Below are positions 54,554 to 62,244 of a DNA stretch of 64,000 nucleotides, piece by piece. The notes under the pieces were generated by a model that made no database searches, had not been told where the DNA came from, and saw nothing but the letters and a program-made list of their open reading frames with translations. A program made the translations under genes and the position numbers. The DNA comes from Dysgonomonas sp. Marseille-P4361 (GTDB lineage: Bacteria > Bacteroidota > Bacteroidia > Bacteroidales > Dysgonomonadaceae), in contig NZ_OPYL01000003.1 in assembly GCF_900343125.1 (NCBI RefSeq), positions 248,001 to 312,000 on the forward strand, read 5' to 3'. Every line of letters starts with the position of its first letter. The stretch's first letter is position 1.

Positions 54554-54991
54554 ATGAAAAATCAACTTAGAAAATTTGACAGAAGCGGAAGATTTTTCCC
54601 TACTTTTTTTAATCATTATTTTAATGATGATTTGTTCAACAATTTCTTTGAAGGGGATCTTCCTGCGACAAATGTAACTGAAACAGACAAAGCCTTTAAC
54701 ATCGAAGTATCTATACCTGGATTCAATAAAGAAGATATTAAGATTGCAATAGAGAAAAACATATTAAACATTTCTGCTCATACCGAAGTAGAAAATGAAG
54801 AAAAAGGCGAAAATGAAAAAATATTACGCCGCGAATTCAAGAAATCTTCATTCGAACGTATATTTACTATTCCGGATAATATAGATACAGAAAATATAGA
54901 GGCTGCTCAAAAAGATGGTATTTTATCAATCTCATTACCTAAGAAAGATAAAGCTATAGAAGATAAGGTAAAAACCATCGAAATTAAATAA
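54554..54991 (+). CDS. Small heat-shock protein, Hsp20/alpha-crystallin family
   Basis: Cytosolic holdase chaperone of 145 residues. The alpha-crystallin domain covers about residues 40-140: ATNVTETDKAFNIEVSIPGF, then ILRREFKKSSFERIF and the signature AAQKDGILSISLPK (A-x-x-x-x-G-x-L). The Phe/Asp/Asn-rich N-terminus (FFPTFFNHYFNDDLFNNFF) is typical for Bacteroidota members. A longer in-frame start at 54461 lies within the promoter candidate and before the AAGGAGG site, so the start is 54554. A strong terminator follows. Confidence 0.94.
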   Translation: MKNQLRKFDRSGRFFPTFFNHYFNDDLFNNFFEGDLPATNVTETDKAFNIEVSIPGFNKEDIKIAIEKNILNISAHTEVENEEKGENEKILRREFKKSSFERIFTIPDNIDTENIEAAQKDGILSISLPKKDKAIEDKVKTIEIK

Positions 54992-55026
54992 GTTTTGAGT
55001 TTTGTTATTAGGATAGGTTTTTAAGG

Positions 55027-55066
55027 ATAAAAGGTTGTCTGATGATCAGACAACCTTTTATTTTTA
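55027..55066 (+). terminator. Terminator of hsp20
   Basis: Perfect 16-bp stem (core AAGGTTGTCTGA / TCAGACAACCTT), 3-base loop, then TTTT; it also lies just past the stop of the convergent DUF3037 gene. Confidence 0.85.
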
Positions 55067-55085
55067 TGAATTATTTTATTTACAA

Positions 55086-55469
55086 TCAAAGAACTAGTTC
55101 AGTATATAGCTTTTCAAAAGTAGCATCAAGGTCACTTGACAACCCGGCATGTGGGCGAGATGTCTGTATAGAAGTGCTACGTACAGCTGTTAACCAACGA
55201 AAGCGCTCTGCAACATCTAAACTAGCTATATAGCCACCTTTCTTATTACCAGAACAGATCGTATCAAAGACCTCTAAGTTTTCGAGGATAGAGTCTGCAT
55301 CAAGTTCTGAAGTAAATAGTTTCAGTTTTTCTAAATTTAAGTAATACCTTGATTTCAGATATCTACTTCTTTTGGAAAAAAGAATAATTCCAACATTAAA
55401 AAATTCTTCGCGTTCAACCTTTGGCACAACACGAATAACAGCATATTCATATAAGTGATTCTCTTGCAT
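55086..55469 (-). CDS. DUF3037 protein, partner of HipA-like kinase
   Basis: Small soluble protein of 127 residues of family DUF3037; function unknown. Seen: YEYAVIRVVPKVEREEFFNV, a highly conserved opening, GIILFSKRSRYL and ASLDVAERFRWLTAVRSTSI with the Arg/Trp-rich core, followed by RPHAGLSSDLDATFEKLY, the conserved end. It overlaps the kinase gene by 23 bases, so the two are cotranslated. Pairing of a DUF3037 gene with a short HipA-like kinase is a pattern I recall from several phyla. No toxin fold can be claimed. Confidence 0.85.
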   Translation of the reverse strand: MQENHLYEYAVIRVVPKVEREEFFNVGIILFSKRSRYLKSRYYLNLEKLKLFTSELDADSILENLEVFDTICSGNKKGGYIASLDVAERFRWLTAVRSTSIQTSRPHAGLSSDLDATFEKLYTELVL

Positions 55470-56229
55470 GTTGTGCTTCTTTTATAAATATATCTGAGTG
55501 TTTTAATCTTTCTTTCAGAAAGTTAATGTAAACTTGCCGTATATCGGAAGGAGTTTCATCTTCACTGCTCCAAAGCAACCAGTCGTCAGGTAAAAGATTT
55601 ACGATTTCTTCAATTCTCTCGTCTGTCAATATTTTCTTAAACTCTTTGTCTACTTCATCTAACTTTGTAGCATAAGATAACAAGACATGATCTTTTACTT
55701 GAGGGAAAGGACTTAATGCGTATTTCTCCCAGTTGACCCATGAATGATGAAAATAAAGAGACGCTCCATGATCGATCAGCCATAGTTCTTTATGCCATAT
55801 TAGCATATTTGTATTTTTAGTGGTACGATCTACATTGGTCAACAGTGCATCCATCCATAATATCTGAGACGCAGTCTTTTCATCTAGGACAGTAACTACC
55901 GGATCGAACGTTAATGCCCCAGACAAAAAATGCAGTCCTAGATTGAGACCTTTACTTGCCTGCAAAAGATCTTGTATTTCTTCATCACCTTCGGTACGTC
56001 CAAAGGCTTCATCTAAGTAGACAAAAACCATTTCCGCCACTCTGAAACCTAAAGTCTGAGCAACGAGTCCTCCTATAAGTTCACTTACCAACATTTTAGT
56101 TCCATGACCGGCTCCTCTAAACTTTACAACATACTTAAAGCCATCATCAGCCTCAGCTAAGGCGGGTAATGAACCTCCTTCTCGCAAAGGGGTTATATAT
56201 CGCATTACATTTACTGTTCTTAATTCCAT
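55447..56229 (-). CDS. Short HipA-like kinase
   Basis: Predicted Ser/Thr-type kinase of the HipA fold, 260 residues. It lacks the N-terminal subdomain of E. coli HipA (440 residues). Visible active-site elements: ATP-binding Lys36 in YVVKFRGAG, catalytic Asp134 and metal-binding Asn139 in NVDRTTKNTN (Asp to Asn spacing of 5, as in HipA), and Asp153 in LIDHGASLYF, corresponding to DFG. Thus catalysis is plausible. Its 3' end overlaps DUF3037 by 23 bases. No HipB-type DNA-binding antitoxin gene adjoins, so it is not a standard hipBA module. The substrate is unknown. Confidence 0.85.
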   Translation of the reverse strand: MELRTVNVMRYITPLREGGSLPALAEADDGFKYVVKFRGAGHGTKMLVSELIGGLVAQTLGFRVAEMVFVYLDEAFGRTEGDEEIQDLLQASKGLNLGLHFLSGALTFDPVVTVLDEKTASQILWMDALLTNVDRTTKNTNMLIWHKELWLIDHGASLYFHHSWVNWEKYALSPFPQVKDHVLLSYATKLDEVDKEFKKILTDERIEEIVNLLPDDWLLWSSEDETPSDIRQVYINFLKERLKHSDIFIKEAQHARESLI

Positions 56230-56268
56230 TTCGTAATCATTCTTTGATTTAGTAAAGATATAAAGAAA

Positions 56269-56309
56269 TATCTCACTACATTACTTAAAATATAGTGAGA
56301 TACTTTTTT
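56269..56309 (-). terminator. Terminator of the CDGSH gene (possibly bidirectional)
   Basis: Stem TATCTCACTA / TAGTGAGATA, 14-base loop, T-rich on the minus strand (TTTCTTTATATCTTT) and TTTTTT on the plus strand. It lies between the CDGSH stop and the start of the HipA-like gene. Confidence 0.65.
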
Positions 56310-56362
56310 ACTGTATGAATAGAGAGTCCTATTATTCTATCGAATTACAGAAGGTTAAACTT

Positions 56363-57049
56363 TTATTCATCTATATCTCCCCAGTTTTTTGTATGACGAG
56401 CATCACAAAATGGTTTATTCTGAGATTTACCGCATCGGCACAATGTTACTCTGTTCCGGACAGGATAAGGACGTCCCTGAGCATCCTCAATAGGGATTCC
56501 TCCTTTTATCCATATAGGTCCATGTACACAAGCTGCTGGATCTTCGAGGACACTAATCTCTTGAGGCAAGTCCGGTTCTATCTTTCTACCATCTTTTGTA
56601 ACAGCAGTCAAACGCCCACTTGGACAATCGCAACATTGCTGAATTACAATTTCGTCAGTCTTATCGCTATCACCTTCTTCAACAAGATTCCATGTAGAAT
56701 TGTGTGTATCACAAAAACGAGCAACGGCACATAGTTTTTCTGCATCGAGAAGATCAATATGTTTCCCCTTGATAAACTCAGCCATTTGTTCATAAGTTTG
56801 CTTGCTCGCAGTTTCTTTACCCGAAAAACCGTCTAAATGTGATCCGTCGCAGAAAGGTTTATTCTTAGACCTTCCACATCGACACAAATGATAAGTTTCT
56901 TGCAGGGGATACTTCTCTACTTCTGCATATTTCAACGATGCTCCAACATCATTTGAAATGAATTTAACCTTATTCAATGGAATATTGCCTGATACTTCAT
57001 ATGGTCCGTTTTCCAAGACCTTAATCTTTTTGAGTTTGTCTGTGTTCAT
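56363..57049 (-). CDS. Tandem CDGSH iron-sulphur domain protein
   Basis: Protein of 228 residues with two CDGSH [2Fe-2S] sites: Cys56, Cys58, Cys67, His71 in CRCGRSKNKPFCDGSH, and Cys204, Cys206, Cys215, His219 in CRCGKSQNKPFCDARH. The three-Cys/one-His ligand sets are complete in both. The middle (about 100-190) has further Cys (VARFCDTHNSTW, QQCCDCPSGRL, DPAACVHGPIWIKGGIPI), which may form a third metal site. Relatives are thought to take part in redox or iron handling; no enzyme activity can be read. Soluble, cytoplasmic. Own promoter and terminator. Confidence 0.9.
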   Translation of the reverse strand: MNTDKLKKIKVLENGPYEVSGNIPLNKVKFISNDVGASLKYAEVEKYPLQETYHLCRCGRSKNKPFCDGSHLDGFSGKETASKQTYEQMAEFIKGKHIDLLDAEKLCAVARFCDTHNSTWNLVEEGDSDKTDEIVIQQCCDCPSGRLTAVTKDGRKIEPDLPQEISVLEDPAACVHGPIWIKGGIPIEDAQGRPYPVRNRVTLCRCGKSQNKPFCDARHTKNWGDIDE

Positions 57050-57103
57050 AGATATTATGTTTAGTTGTTCTTATAAATAGAACAGCTTCCGCATGCAATA
57101 GTT

Positions 57104-57111
57104 CAAAGATA
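57104..57111 (-). promoter_or_regulatory. -7 element TATCTTTG for the CDGSH gene
   Basis: Minus-strand TAnnTTTG match 54 bases before the ATG at 57049, just downstream of an orphan terminator. Confidence 0.55.
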
Positions 57112-57117
57112 AATAAA

Positions 57118-57144
57118 AAGTCCGCGACATCACATCGCAGACTT
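57118..57144 (-). terminator. Orphan minus-strand terminator
   Basis: Minus strand forms AAGTCTGCGA / TCGCGGACTT (one U-G pair) followed by TTTTATTT. The plus-strand reading has a C-A clash, so the direction is minus. The nearest upstream minus gene already ends in a terminator at 57331-57361, so its transcript is unidentified. Confidence 0.55.
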
Positions 57145-57330
57145 CCCAAACTTTAACACAAACTTTTTACAAAACTACACCCCGTTATAACCAGTAAACA
57201 ATATTTTTGTTCATTCTATTAATGTTAAAAAATCATTTGACGTTATTTTTTAAGTTTTTTATTCAATTCCATATTATCTAGTAGCTACCTATTTTGACAT
57301 ACATTATTTTATTATCTGAAATTTTCCCAA
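57145..57330. other. Gene-free stretch between two minus-strand terminators
   Basis: The gap between the CDGSH and DUF4890 genes is about 350 bases. Between the two terminators I see no frame worth keeping; a minus-strand TAGTTTTG at 57170-57177 would give a transcript of only about 50 bases. Confidence 0.4.
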
Positions 57331-57361
57331 AAAAAAGTAGGCTGAATATATTTCAGCCTAC
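57331..57361 (-). terminator. Terminator of the DUF4890 gene
   Basis: Stem GTAGGCTGAA / TTCAGCCTAC, 5-base loop, eight Ts on the minus strand; 38 bases after the stop. Confidence 0.85.
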
Positions 57362-57398
57362 ACTAATACCAAACAATCTTTTCTACCAATTTAACCTA

Positions 57399-57779
57399 TT
57401 ACTTACGAGGTCTGTTTCCTCTCGGCTTTTTATTTTGTCTATCTTTCTGATATTTTTCGAACTTAGCCTTCTGATCATCAGTTAAAAGTGCATTTATACT
57501 TTCTGTTTTATCCTGATGACGTTTCTTAAATTCTTCTATACGTTTATCTCTTTCTGCTCTCTCAGCTTTTTCTTGTTCTGTTGGCTGAGCAAACTTTAGA
57601 TTTATCTCATAAATTTTCTCTTTTTGGTCTTCTGTCAACCCCAGTTCCTTTGTCAAAAGTTCTGTTTGTCTTTTCGCTAAATCTTCCGGTTTCAATCTCT
57701 CTCTTTTTGGTCTTTGTTGTGCAAAAATACCACTTACTGTGAATAGAGAAACAAATAATACTATTACAATCTTTTTCAT
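57399..57779 (-). CDS. DUF4890 periplasmic protein (Spy-like)
   Basis: Small exported protein of 126 residues: signal peptide (1-20, VSGIFAQ), then a charged helix-rich body. LLTKELGLTEDQKEKIYEIN and the second LLTDDQKAKFEKYQKDR echo the LTxxQ repeats of the Spy/CpxP periplasmic chaperone family, and the basic tail (KKPRGNRPRK) is usual for DUF4890. The role in Bacteroidota is unknown; envelope-stress chaperoning is inferred only from resemblance. It lies downstream of the large outer-membrane barrel gene (133 bases), on the same strand. Confidence 0.82.
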   Translation of the reverse strand: MKKIVIVLFVSLFTVSGIFAQQRPKRERLKPEDLAKRQTELLTKELGLTEDQKEKIYEINLKFAQPTEQEKAERAERDKRIEEFKKRHQDKTESINALLTDDQKAKFEKYQKDRQNKKPRGNRPRK

Positions 57780-57912
57780 ACTCTTCTTTGTTTTTAATGT
57801 TACTAACTGTTTTATAAGACTAATGTTTTGGAAGAAAGTTAAAAGCCAGATTTGATTTTTGAGTTAAAAAAAGTTATTGGCAATGAAGTATTTGAAAATA
57901 CTCCATCTTATT

Positions 57913-60483
57913 TTAAAAGCCTAGTCCAAGATTAAAGCTAAAACGAAAACTATCTCCAGAAACGAAAAAAGAATATTTTGTCGTTACCTTATTTAAGATC
58001 GTAACCCATCCCCCTCCTCCATAAGAGATATGCCATTTTTTTGAAGCTTCGGCAGGATACCAAACTCGTCCGTAGTCTGATCCGATAAAAAGTCCGTACT
58101 TTAAAGGAGCAAATGGATTTTTAAGCTTCCCCATATCTAACCTCAAATCGGAATATTGATAAAAAGAATATTGTCCTATAAAGCGGCTATCGCGATAACC
58201 TCTCAACTCAGTCGAAGCCGAATGATAGAAATCGTATCTGTTATTAAACAATGCTTTCCCTTTTATATTTGTAGCTAGTGTAAGTCTATCAGTTAATGCA
58301 AAATCAGCTTGAATATCTGCTAACATATAAGGGAAATTTCGTTCAGATTCTTTTAGATTCATTTTCCATCCAGCCGAAAGTGTTGAAGCAAAACGTGGCA
58401 TGAAAGACGATACTATTTTTTCTAATTCATAAGCTATATTCAAATCCAGAAAATATTTAGTCCGAAATATTGGATCATCATCGCCATATAGCAGACTAAG
58501 ATAACGTCCTTCTTCTTTTTTTACTCTAAAAATTTCTAATCCTGAAGAAAATATCATCTTCTGATCGGGAGATATAGTTTGTTGCAAAGACGGAGTTAAA
58601 GAATATTGCCCAACACTTACCCTATTGTAATTCTTTTTCTCGTCTTTAAAATCACTTGTATTGTTACCATATCCAAAGAAATTAGAAAAGTTCTGAGGGG
58701 AACCAATAAATGCATCAATATACCAGGTCGTCTTTCCATTATAGTTAGGGAAAACTCCTTTATACATAAAACCTTTCAAGTAATTGTATCCAATTCTGTG
58801 CTGATACGAAAAAGGAGATTGATTGAGTCCATATTGAGTAAAAGAAACAAAGCTTCCAAGACTTAATCCCCAGTCTGAATCATATACACCCCACGGACTA
58901 AAAGAGACAGTATGATATTTTGTTTTTTGATAATTATAGTCGAGAATACCCTCGTTAGAGGTGAATATCACTTTTGCATTCTTTGTTTTGTTGGTTTGCA
59001 GCTTATTTGACTTATAGTCATAGATTCGGATTTTGGATTTATCTTTTATATCAAACTTACTTTCACCTTTACCTGCTATAAAAAATACTGGAATATTGTT
59101 TTCTGCTTCGCCCGTCACTGAGAAATAGTCATCTCCATCCAGTCCATAAAGCCAGATTTCTTTTGTATTCCTTTTTGTGTATGTATGAGAAAAAATATTC
59201 TCTTTATCATCCTTATTATATATCGTTATTTCAAGACTATCTTTTTGTAACTTTTTTACAAATACAGAATCATTTCCGGATGTAGCTCTGATATGAGGAT
59301 TATATTGTAATTCCTTGTAATAACGGCTTGCTATATTATCTATTGCGTTTCGTCTTTCTTTCAGGCTAGCTTTAAACTGGTCAATAATTTTGGCATGCCT
59401 TATCTCTTCTGGCAAACAGTTGAAAGCATCGTCTATCACACTATCAGTCAATTTATTTTTAATCAAAATAGATTCTTCTTGCCACAGAGACTCTTCTGTT
59501 CCGGAGGTTAGAGCTACATCCATAAAAAAGCCTAATTTATTGAATTGCTTCACATTCTTTATCTCCCCTTCGTAATTTGAGATAAAGCCCAAAGACAAAA
59601 CATCCAACATTTGTTTAAACATGAAACCTTCAACCCTTGTAAAAGCATGGCTTCTATCTATCACGATTGGTTCAAACAAATCTCCGTATTTTTCACCCCT
59701 AAGTTGCCAGCGCCAATTTTCCGGTATTTTATTCCAATCTCCTATCAGCATATCGAAAAGCCGTTCTCTGATATATAATCGCTGATCTACAAGATTTTTA
59801 CCCGAAGATTCTATAAGACTTAATAAGCTATCTGTAGATATTGTAGGCCTGCTAAATTCTTCGTATTGAATTTCAGCGACACTCGCTATCCGACCTTGAT
59901 CCTTAATCCCATCTACAATAGTATCTAAGAATGAGCATGAGGATAAATAATACAACTCAGGATTATTCACATATAAATCAATCTCTTTGGCCAGATGATT
60001 TGAGACTAGAAAAGTATAAGGATTTATTATCGTATACGCATCTGCTATGAATTTATCCATATATGTATCTTTGAAATCAGCCTTGTGATACATCTCTTGA
60101 AAAAAATCAGATTGCAAAAAAACAGAAGAACCTCCTAATGGCTTAATCAAAAAACTTTTACCTTTCTCTTCCCTCACATATATTCCTCCTAATTCTTTGA
60201 TATGTGAGACAATAGTGATATTTTCTAATCTAGTAGTAGGAAGAATAGGAACTGTTACAGGTGTATAATACAAGTCCCTGCAATGTTTTCCCCATATACT
60301 ATTATAAATATCACTTCTTTCTTTAGAGGAAGTTGGATAAACAGATACTTTTATAATTGAGTCCGACGGAATAGAATCTTTATTACTTCCTCCCGCCTCA
60401 GCCGTCTTTACATTCAATAAGGCGCAAAGAAAAACAAAGAGAAAGAGTATTTTATAAATATGTCTTTTGTCTGATAAGTTCAT
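57913..60483 (-). CDS. Outer-membrane BamA/D15-like beta-barrel protein with a kinase-like N-terminal domain
   Basis: Exported protein of 856 residues: signal peptide (about 7-32, ending KTAEA), an N-terminal globular domain, a short linker and a C-terminal 16-strand-type barrel (about 500-856) ending FSFNLGLGF with terminal Phe, as BAM substrates do. The N-domain has, in order, a Lys in SFLIKPLGG, INPYTFLVSNHLAKEIDLYV, RLFDMLIGDWNKIPENWRW and FEPIVIDRSHAF. Related Bacteroidota proteins read GDWDRH and PRDRDxAF there, like the catalytic and DFG-type loops of HipA/Fam20 kinases; here Asn replaces the usual Asp. Start 60483 is preferred because a promoter element covers the longer frame to 60537. 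Confidence 0.75.
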   Translation of the reverse strand: MNLSDKRHIYKILFLFVFLCALLNVKTAEAGGSNKDSIPSDSIIKVSVYPTSSKERSDIYNSIWGKHCRDLYYTPVTVPILPTTRLENITIVSHIKELGGIYVREEKGKSFLIKPLGGSSVFLQSDFFQEMYHKADFKDTYMDKFIADAYTIINPYTFLVSNHLAKEIDLYVNNPELYYLSSCSFLDTIVDGIKDQGRIASVAEIQYEEFSRPTISTDSLLSLIESSGKNLVDQRLYIRERLFDMLIGDWNKIPENWRWQLRGEKYGDLFEPIVIDRSHAFTRVEGFMFKQMLDVLSLGFISNYEGEIKNVKQFNKLGFFMDVALTSGTEESLWQEESILIKNKLTDSVIDDAFNCLPEEIRHAKIIDQFKASLKERRNAIDNIASRYYKELQYNPHIRATSGNDSVFVKKLQKDSLEITIYNKDDKENIFSHTYTKRNTKEIWLYGLDGDDYFSVTGEAENNIPVFFIAGKGESKFDIKDKSKIRIYDYKSNKLQTNKTKNAKVIFTSNEGILDYNYQKTKYHTVSFSPWGVYDSDWGLSLGSFVSFTQYGLNQSPFSYQHRIGYNYLKGFMYKGVFPNYNGKTTWYIDAFIGSPQNFSNFFGYGNNTSDFKDEKKNYNRVSVGQYSLTPSLQQTISPDQKMIFSSGLEIFRVKKEEGRYLSLLYGDDDPIFRTKYFLDLNIAYELEKIVSSFMPRFASTLSAGWKMNLKESERNFPYMLADIQADFALTDRLTLATNIKGKALFNNRYDFYHSASTELRGYRDSRFIGQYSFYQYSDLRLDMGKLKNPFAPLKYGLFIGSDYGRVWYPAEASKKWHISYGGGGWVTILNKVTTKYSFFVSGDSFRFSFNLGLGF

Positions 60484-60534
60484 GTTTATGCTTTTACTGA
60501 AAATATCTTGTAATTGTTTCCAGTACTTATATTC

Positions 60535-60542
60535 CAAAATTA
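60535..60542 (-). promoter_or_regulatory. -7 element TAATTTTG for the outer-membrane barrel gene
   Basis: Minus-strand TAnnTTTG match 51 bases before the ATG at 60483; overlaps the alternative start at 60537. Confidence 0.55.
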
Positions 60543-60771
60543 ATATAATTTGGATATAGTCTATAAAATTACAAGAAATATTTCATTTTATATTGAACAA
60601 TTATTCAATCATTTTTGTTAAAAGAACAAAGAATTATAAGAGATTCCTCTTATAGTTCTGTGGAAACTCCCCGTAGTAAAACTCGAACTTTCTTTTTAAC
60701 TTTACAAGACTACACTTCTTTTATGTCTTAAAGTTATCCTTAAGAAAGAAAGCTCTTCGCTTTTAAAATGT

Positions 60772-60779
60772 TATATTTG
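60772..60779 (+). promoter_or_regulatory. -7 element TATATTTG for the zinc-ribbon protein
   Basis: TAnnTTTG match 27 bases before the ATG at 60807; overlaps a longer in-frame start at 60768. Confidence 0.55.
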
Positions 60780-60806
60780 TTCAGTATAAACCTTAAATAT
60801 ACTATT

Positions 60807-61475
60807 ATGGCAAACTGTCCAAATTGTAATTCTCCGATAATAGAAGATTCAAATATATGTATCAAGTGCGGATGGCGTCCTTATCATGGCGTTATTGAAG
60901 GAAATAAAAATGCCTTTTCTTTAGTTAGTCAGAATTTTAAAGCAATAAGTATTATATCTGTATTATTATCCGTCGTTTCTATAGGATTCTGTTTTCTTCC
61001 TCTATGGATAAATATAAAATCTCCATCAGCTGAAGCTATATCAACAACTATTATTTTCTTCTCAACTACAATTCTGCTTTTATACGTATGGGTATTAATA
61101 AATTTCTATAAATACCTCAACAATTTTTACCATCCGCTAGATAATATTTTTTCCAATTTACGATGGTATATAGTTAGTATGATATCTGTTCCTATACTGA
61201 TCTCAATTGGAACAAGCTTTCAATTAGGTCGTGATCTTGATGGGCTTTTTACGTTTCTACTAATCGGACTATATGTATTATGGGCGTTCATGCAAATTCT
61301 GATAGGTTCTAGCCTCATCAAAGCTGAAAAATACGATTATATCGGAGGGTTATCTATTCTAGGATATGTAATGTTAGCCTCAGGTATTATTCCGTTATTC
61401 TTCTTTTTGACACCTATTTTCTTTTCAAACATTTTTATCAAAGCAAGCAAGTATGACAACAAATTGCACTCTTAA
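60807..61475 (+). CDS. Zinc-ribbon membrane protein, unknown function
   Basis: Protein of 222 residues: an N-terminal zinc ribbon, MANCPNCNSPIIEDSNICIKCGW (two CxxC pairs), then five or so hydrophobic helices (e.g. ISIISVLLSVVSIGFCFLPL, TIIFFSTTILLLYVWVLINF, GLSILGYVMLASGIIPLFFF). Zinc-ribbon membrane proteins like this are common in Bacteroidota and have no known role. The start is 60807; the frame before it is covered by the promoter element. It is convergent with the DUF4230 gene with 4 bases between stops and no terminator seen. Confidence 0.75.
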   Translation: MANCPNCNSPIIEDSNICIKCGWRPYHGVIEGNKNAFSLVSQNFKAISIISVLLSVVSIGFCFLPLWINIKSPSAEAISTTIIFFSTTILLLYVWVLINFYKYLNNFYHPLDNIFSNLRWYIVSMISVPILISIGTSFQLGRDLDGLFTFLLIGLYVLWAFMQILIGSSLIKAEKYDYIGGLSILGYVMLASGIIPLFFFLTPIFFSNIFIKASKYDNKLHS

Positions 61476-61479
61476 AAAT

Positions 61480-62079
61480 TCATCTATCGGATAAGGTCGT
61501 CTCTCTCCTATTGTCGAAGCTTATTAATACATGTTTAAATCCCATACTATTCAAGATTGGGGTAAGAAGATTTACTGCGTTATCTCTACTTTTAGGCTTA
61601 ATATCTAACTCTTGAGCTCTCTCTTTTAGTTGTTTTTCTGCTGATTTATATGCCTCGTCAACAATCTCGATAGATTCCCATAAACCATACTTTACATCAT
61701 ATACTCTAGACTTAGAGTGATCTATTTTCACATGACATATCTCAGGCGAAGCCAGGTTTAATCTGATCGAATCTCCGGAAGTATATATGTCTTCGGGACT
61801 GATCTTAGATAAATCAACACAAGAAATAATCTCTCCTGATATTAATATAGCGGCCTTAGCATTCGGAAACCATTGACGTATCTTTTTATATTCAACAATA
61901 TCTTGAATACTATATTTCAAAACTTCCAGATTGCCTAGACTCTCTATTTTTTCAATAATCATTGTATGAGAAATCTCAGCTTCTGCTTCTTTCTTATTAC
62001 CACCTCTAAACATCAAAGTCAATAGAAATCCGATAAGAACTCCTAAGATCAACACTGTTATATTCCCACGTCTTTGCAT
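61480..62079 (-). CDS. DUF4230 membrane-anchored protein
   Basis: Protein of 199 residues with one N-terminal helix (NITVLILGVLIGFLLTLMF) and a globular outer part of family DUF4230: IEKIESLGNLEVLKYSIQDIVEY, AILISGEIISCVDLSKI, LNLASPEICHVKID and the C-terminal helix with AVNLLTPILNSMGFKHVLI. Function unknown; a membrane-linked role is inferred from the anchor only. It has a promoter element about 90 bases upstream, immediately downstream of the tpx terminator. Confidence 0.85.
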   Translation of the reverse strand: MQRRGNITVLILGVLIGFLLTLMFRGGNKKEAEAEISHTMIIEKIESLGNLEVLKYSIQDIVEYKKIRQWFPNAKAAILISGEIISCVDLSKISPEDIYTSGDSIRLNLASPEICHVKIDHSKSRVYDVKYGLWESIEIVDEAYKSAEKQLKERAQELDIKPKSRDNAVNLLTPILNSMGFKHVLISFDNRRETTLSDR

Positions 62080-62169
62080 TCTTTTAATTTTCAGATTTTA
62101 TTACGAATAATTAAAGCTAGCATTATTATGCTTAAATAAGTTTGATTACAGAAAGTTTAACTCTTAGTG

Positions 62170-62177
62170 CAAAGATA
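62170..62177 (-). promoter_or_regulatory. -7 element TATCTTTG for DUF4230 gene
   Basis: Minus-strand TAnnTTTG match 90 bases before the ATG at 62079. Confidence 0.5.
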
Positions 62178-62189
62178 ACTCATATGAAA

Positions 62190-62221
62190 GAAAAAAGGTT
62201 CTGGATTAATACCCAAAACCT
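62190..62221 (-). terminator. Terminator of the OhrR-nitroreductase-tpx operon
   Basis: Minus-strand stem AGGTTTTGG / CCAGAACCT (one U-G pair), 8-base loop, then TTTTTTCTTTC; 23 bases after the tpx stop. Confidence 0.75.
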
Positions 62222-62244
62222 CTCTCCTATAGATGTAATATTAT

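Noticed and set aside
55042-55233. Plus-strand frame opposite DUF3037
   Set aside because: It begins in the hsp20 terminator and mirrors the DUF3037 gene.
55447-56229. Classical hipBA toxin-antitoxin locus
   Set aside because: The kinase is short, no HTH antitoxin gene is present, and the partner is DUF3037; only a looser two-gene system is proposed.
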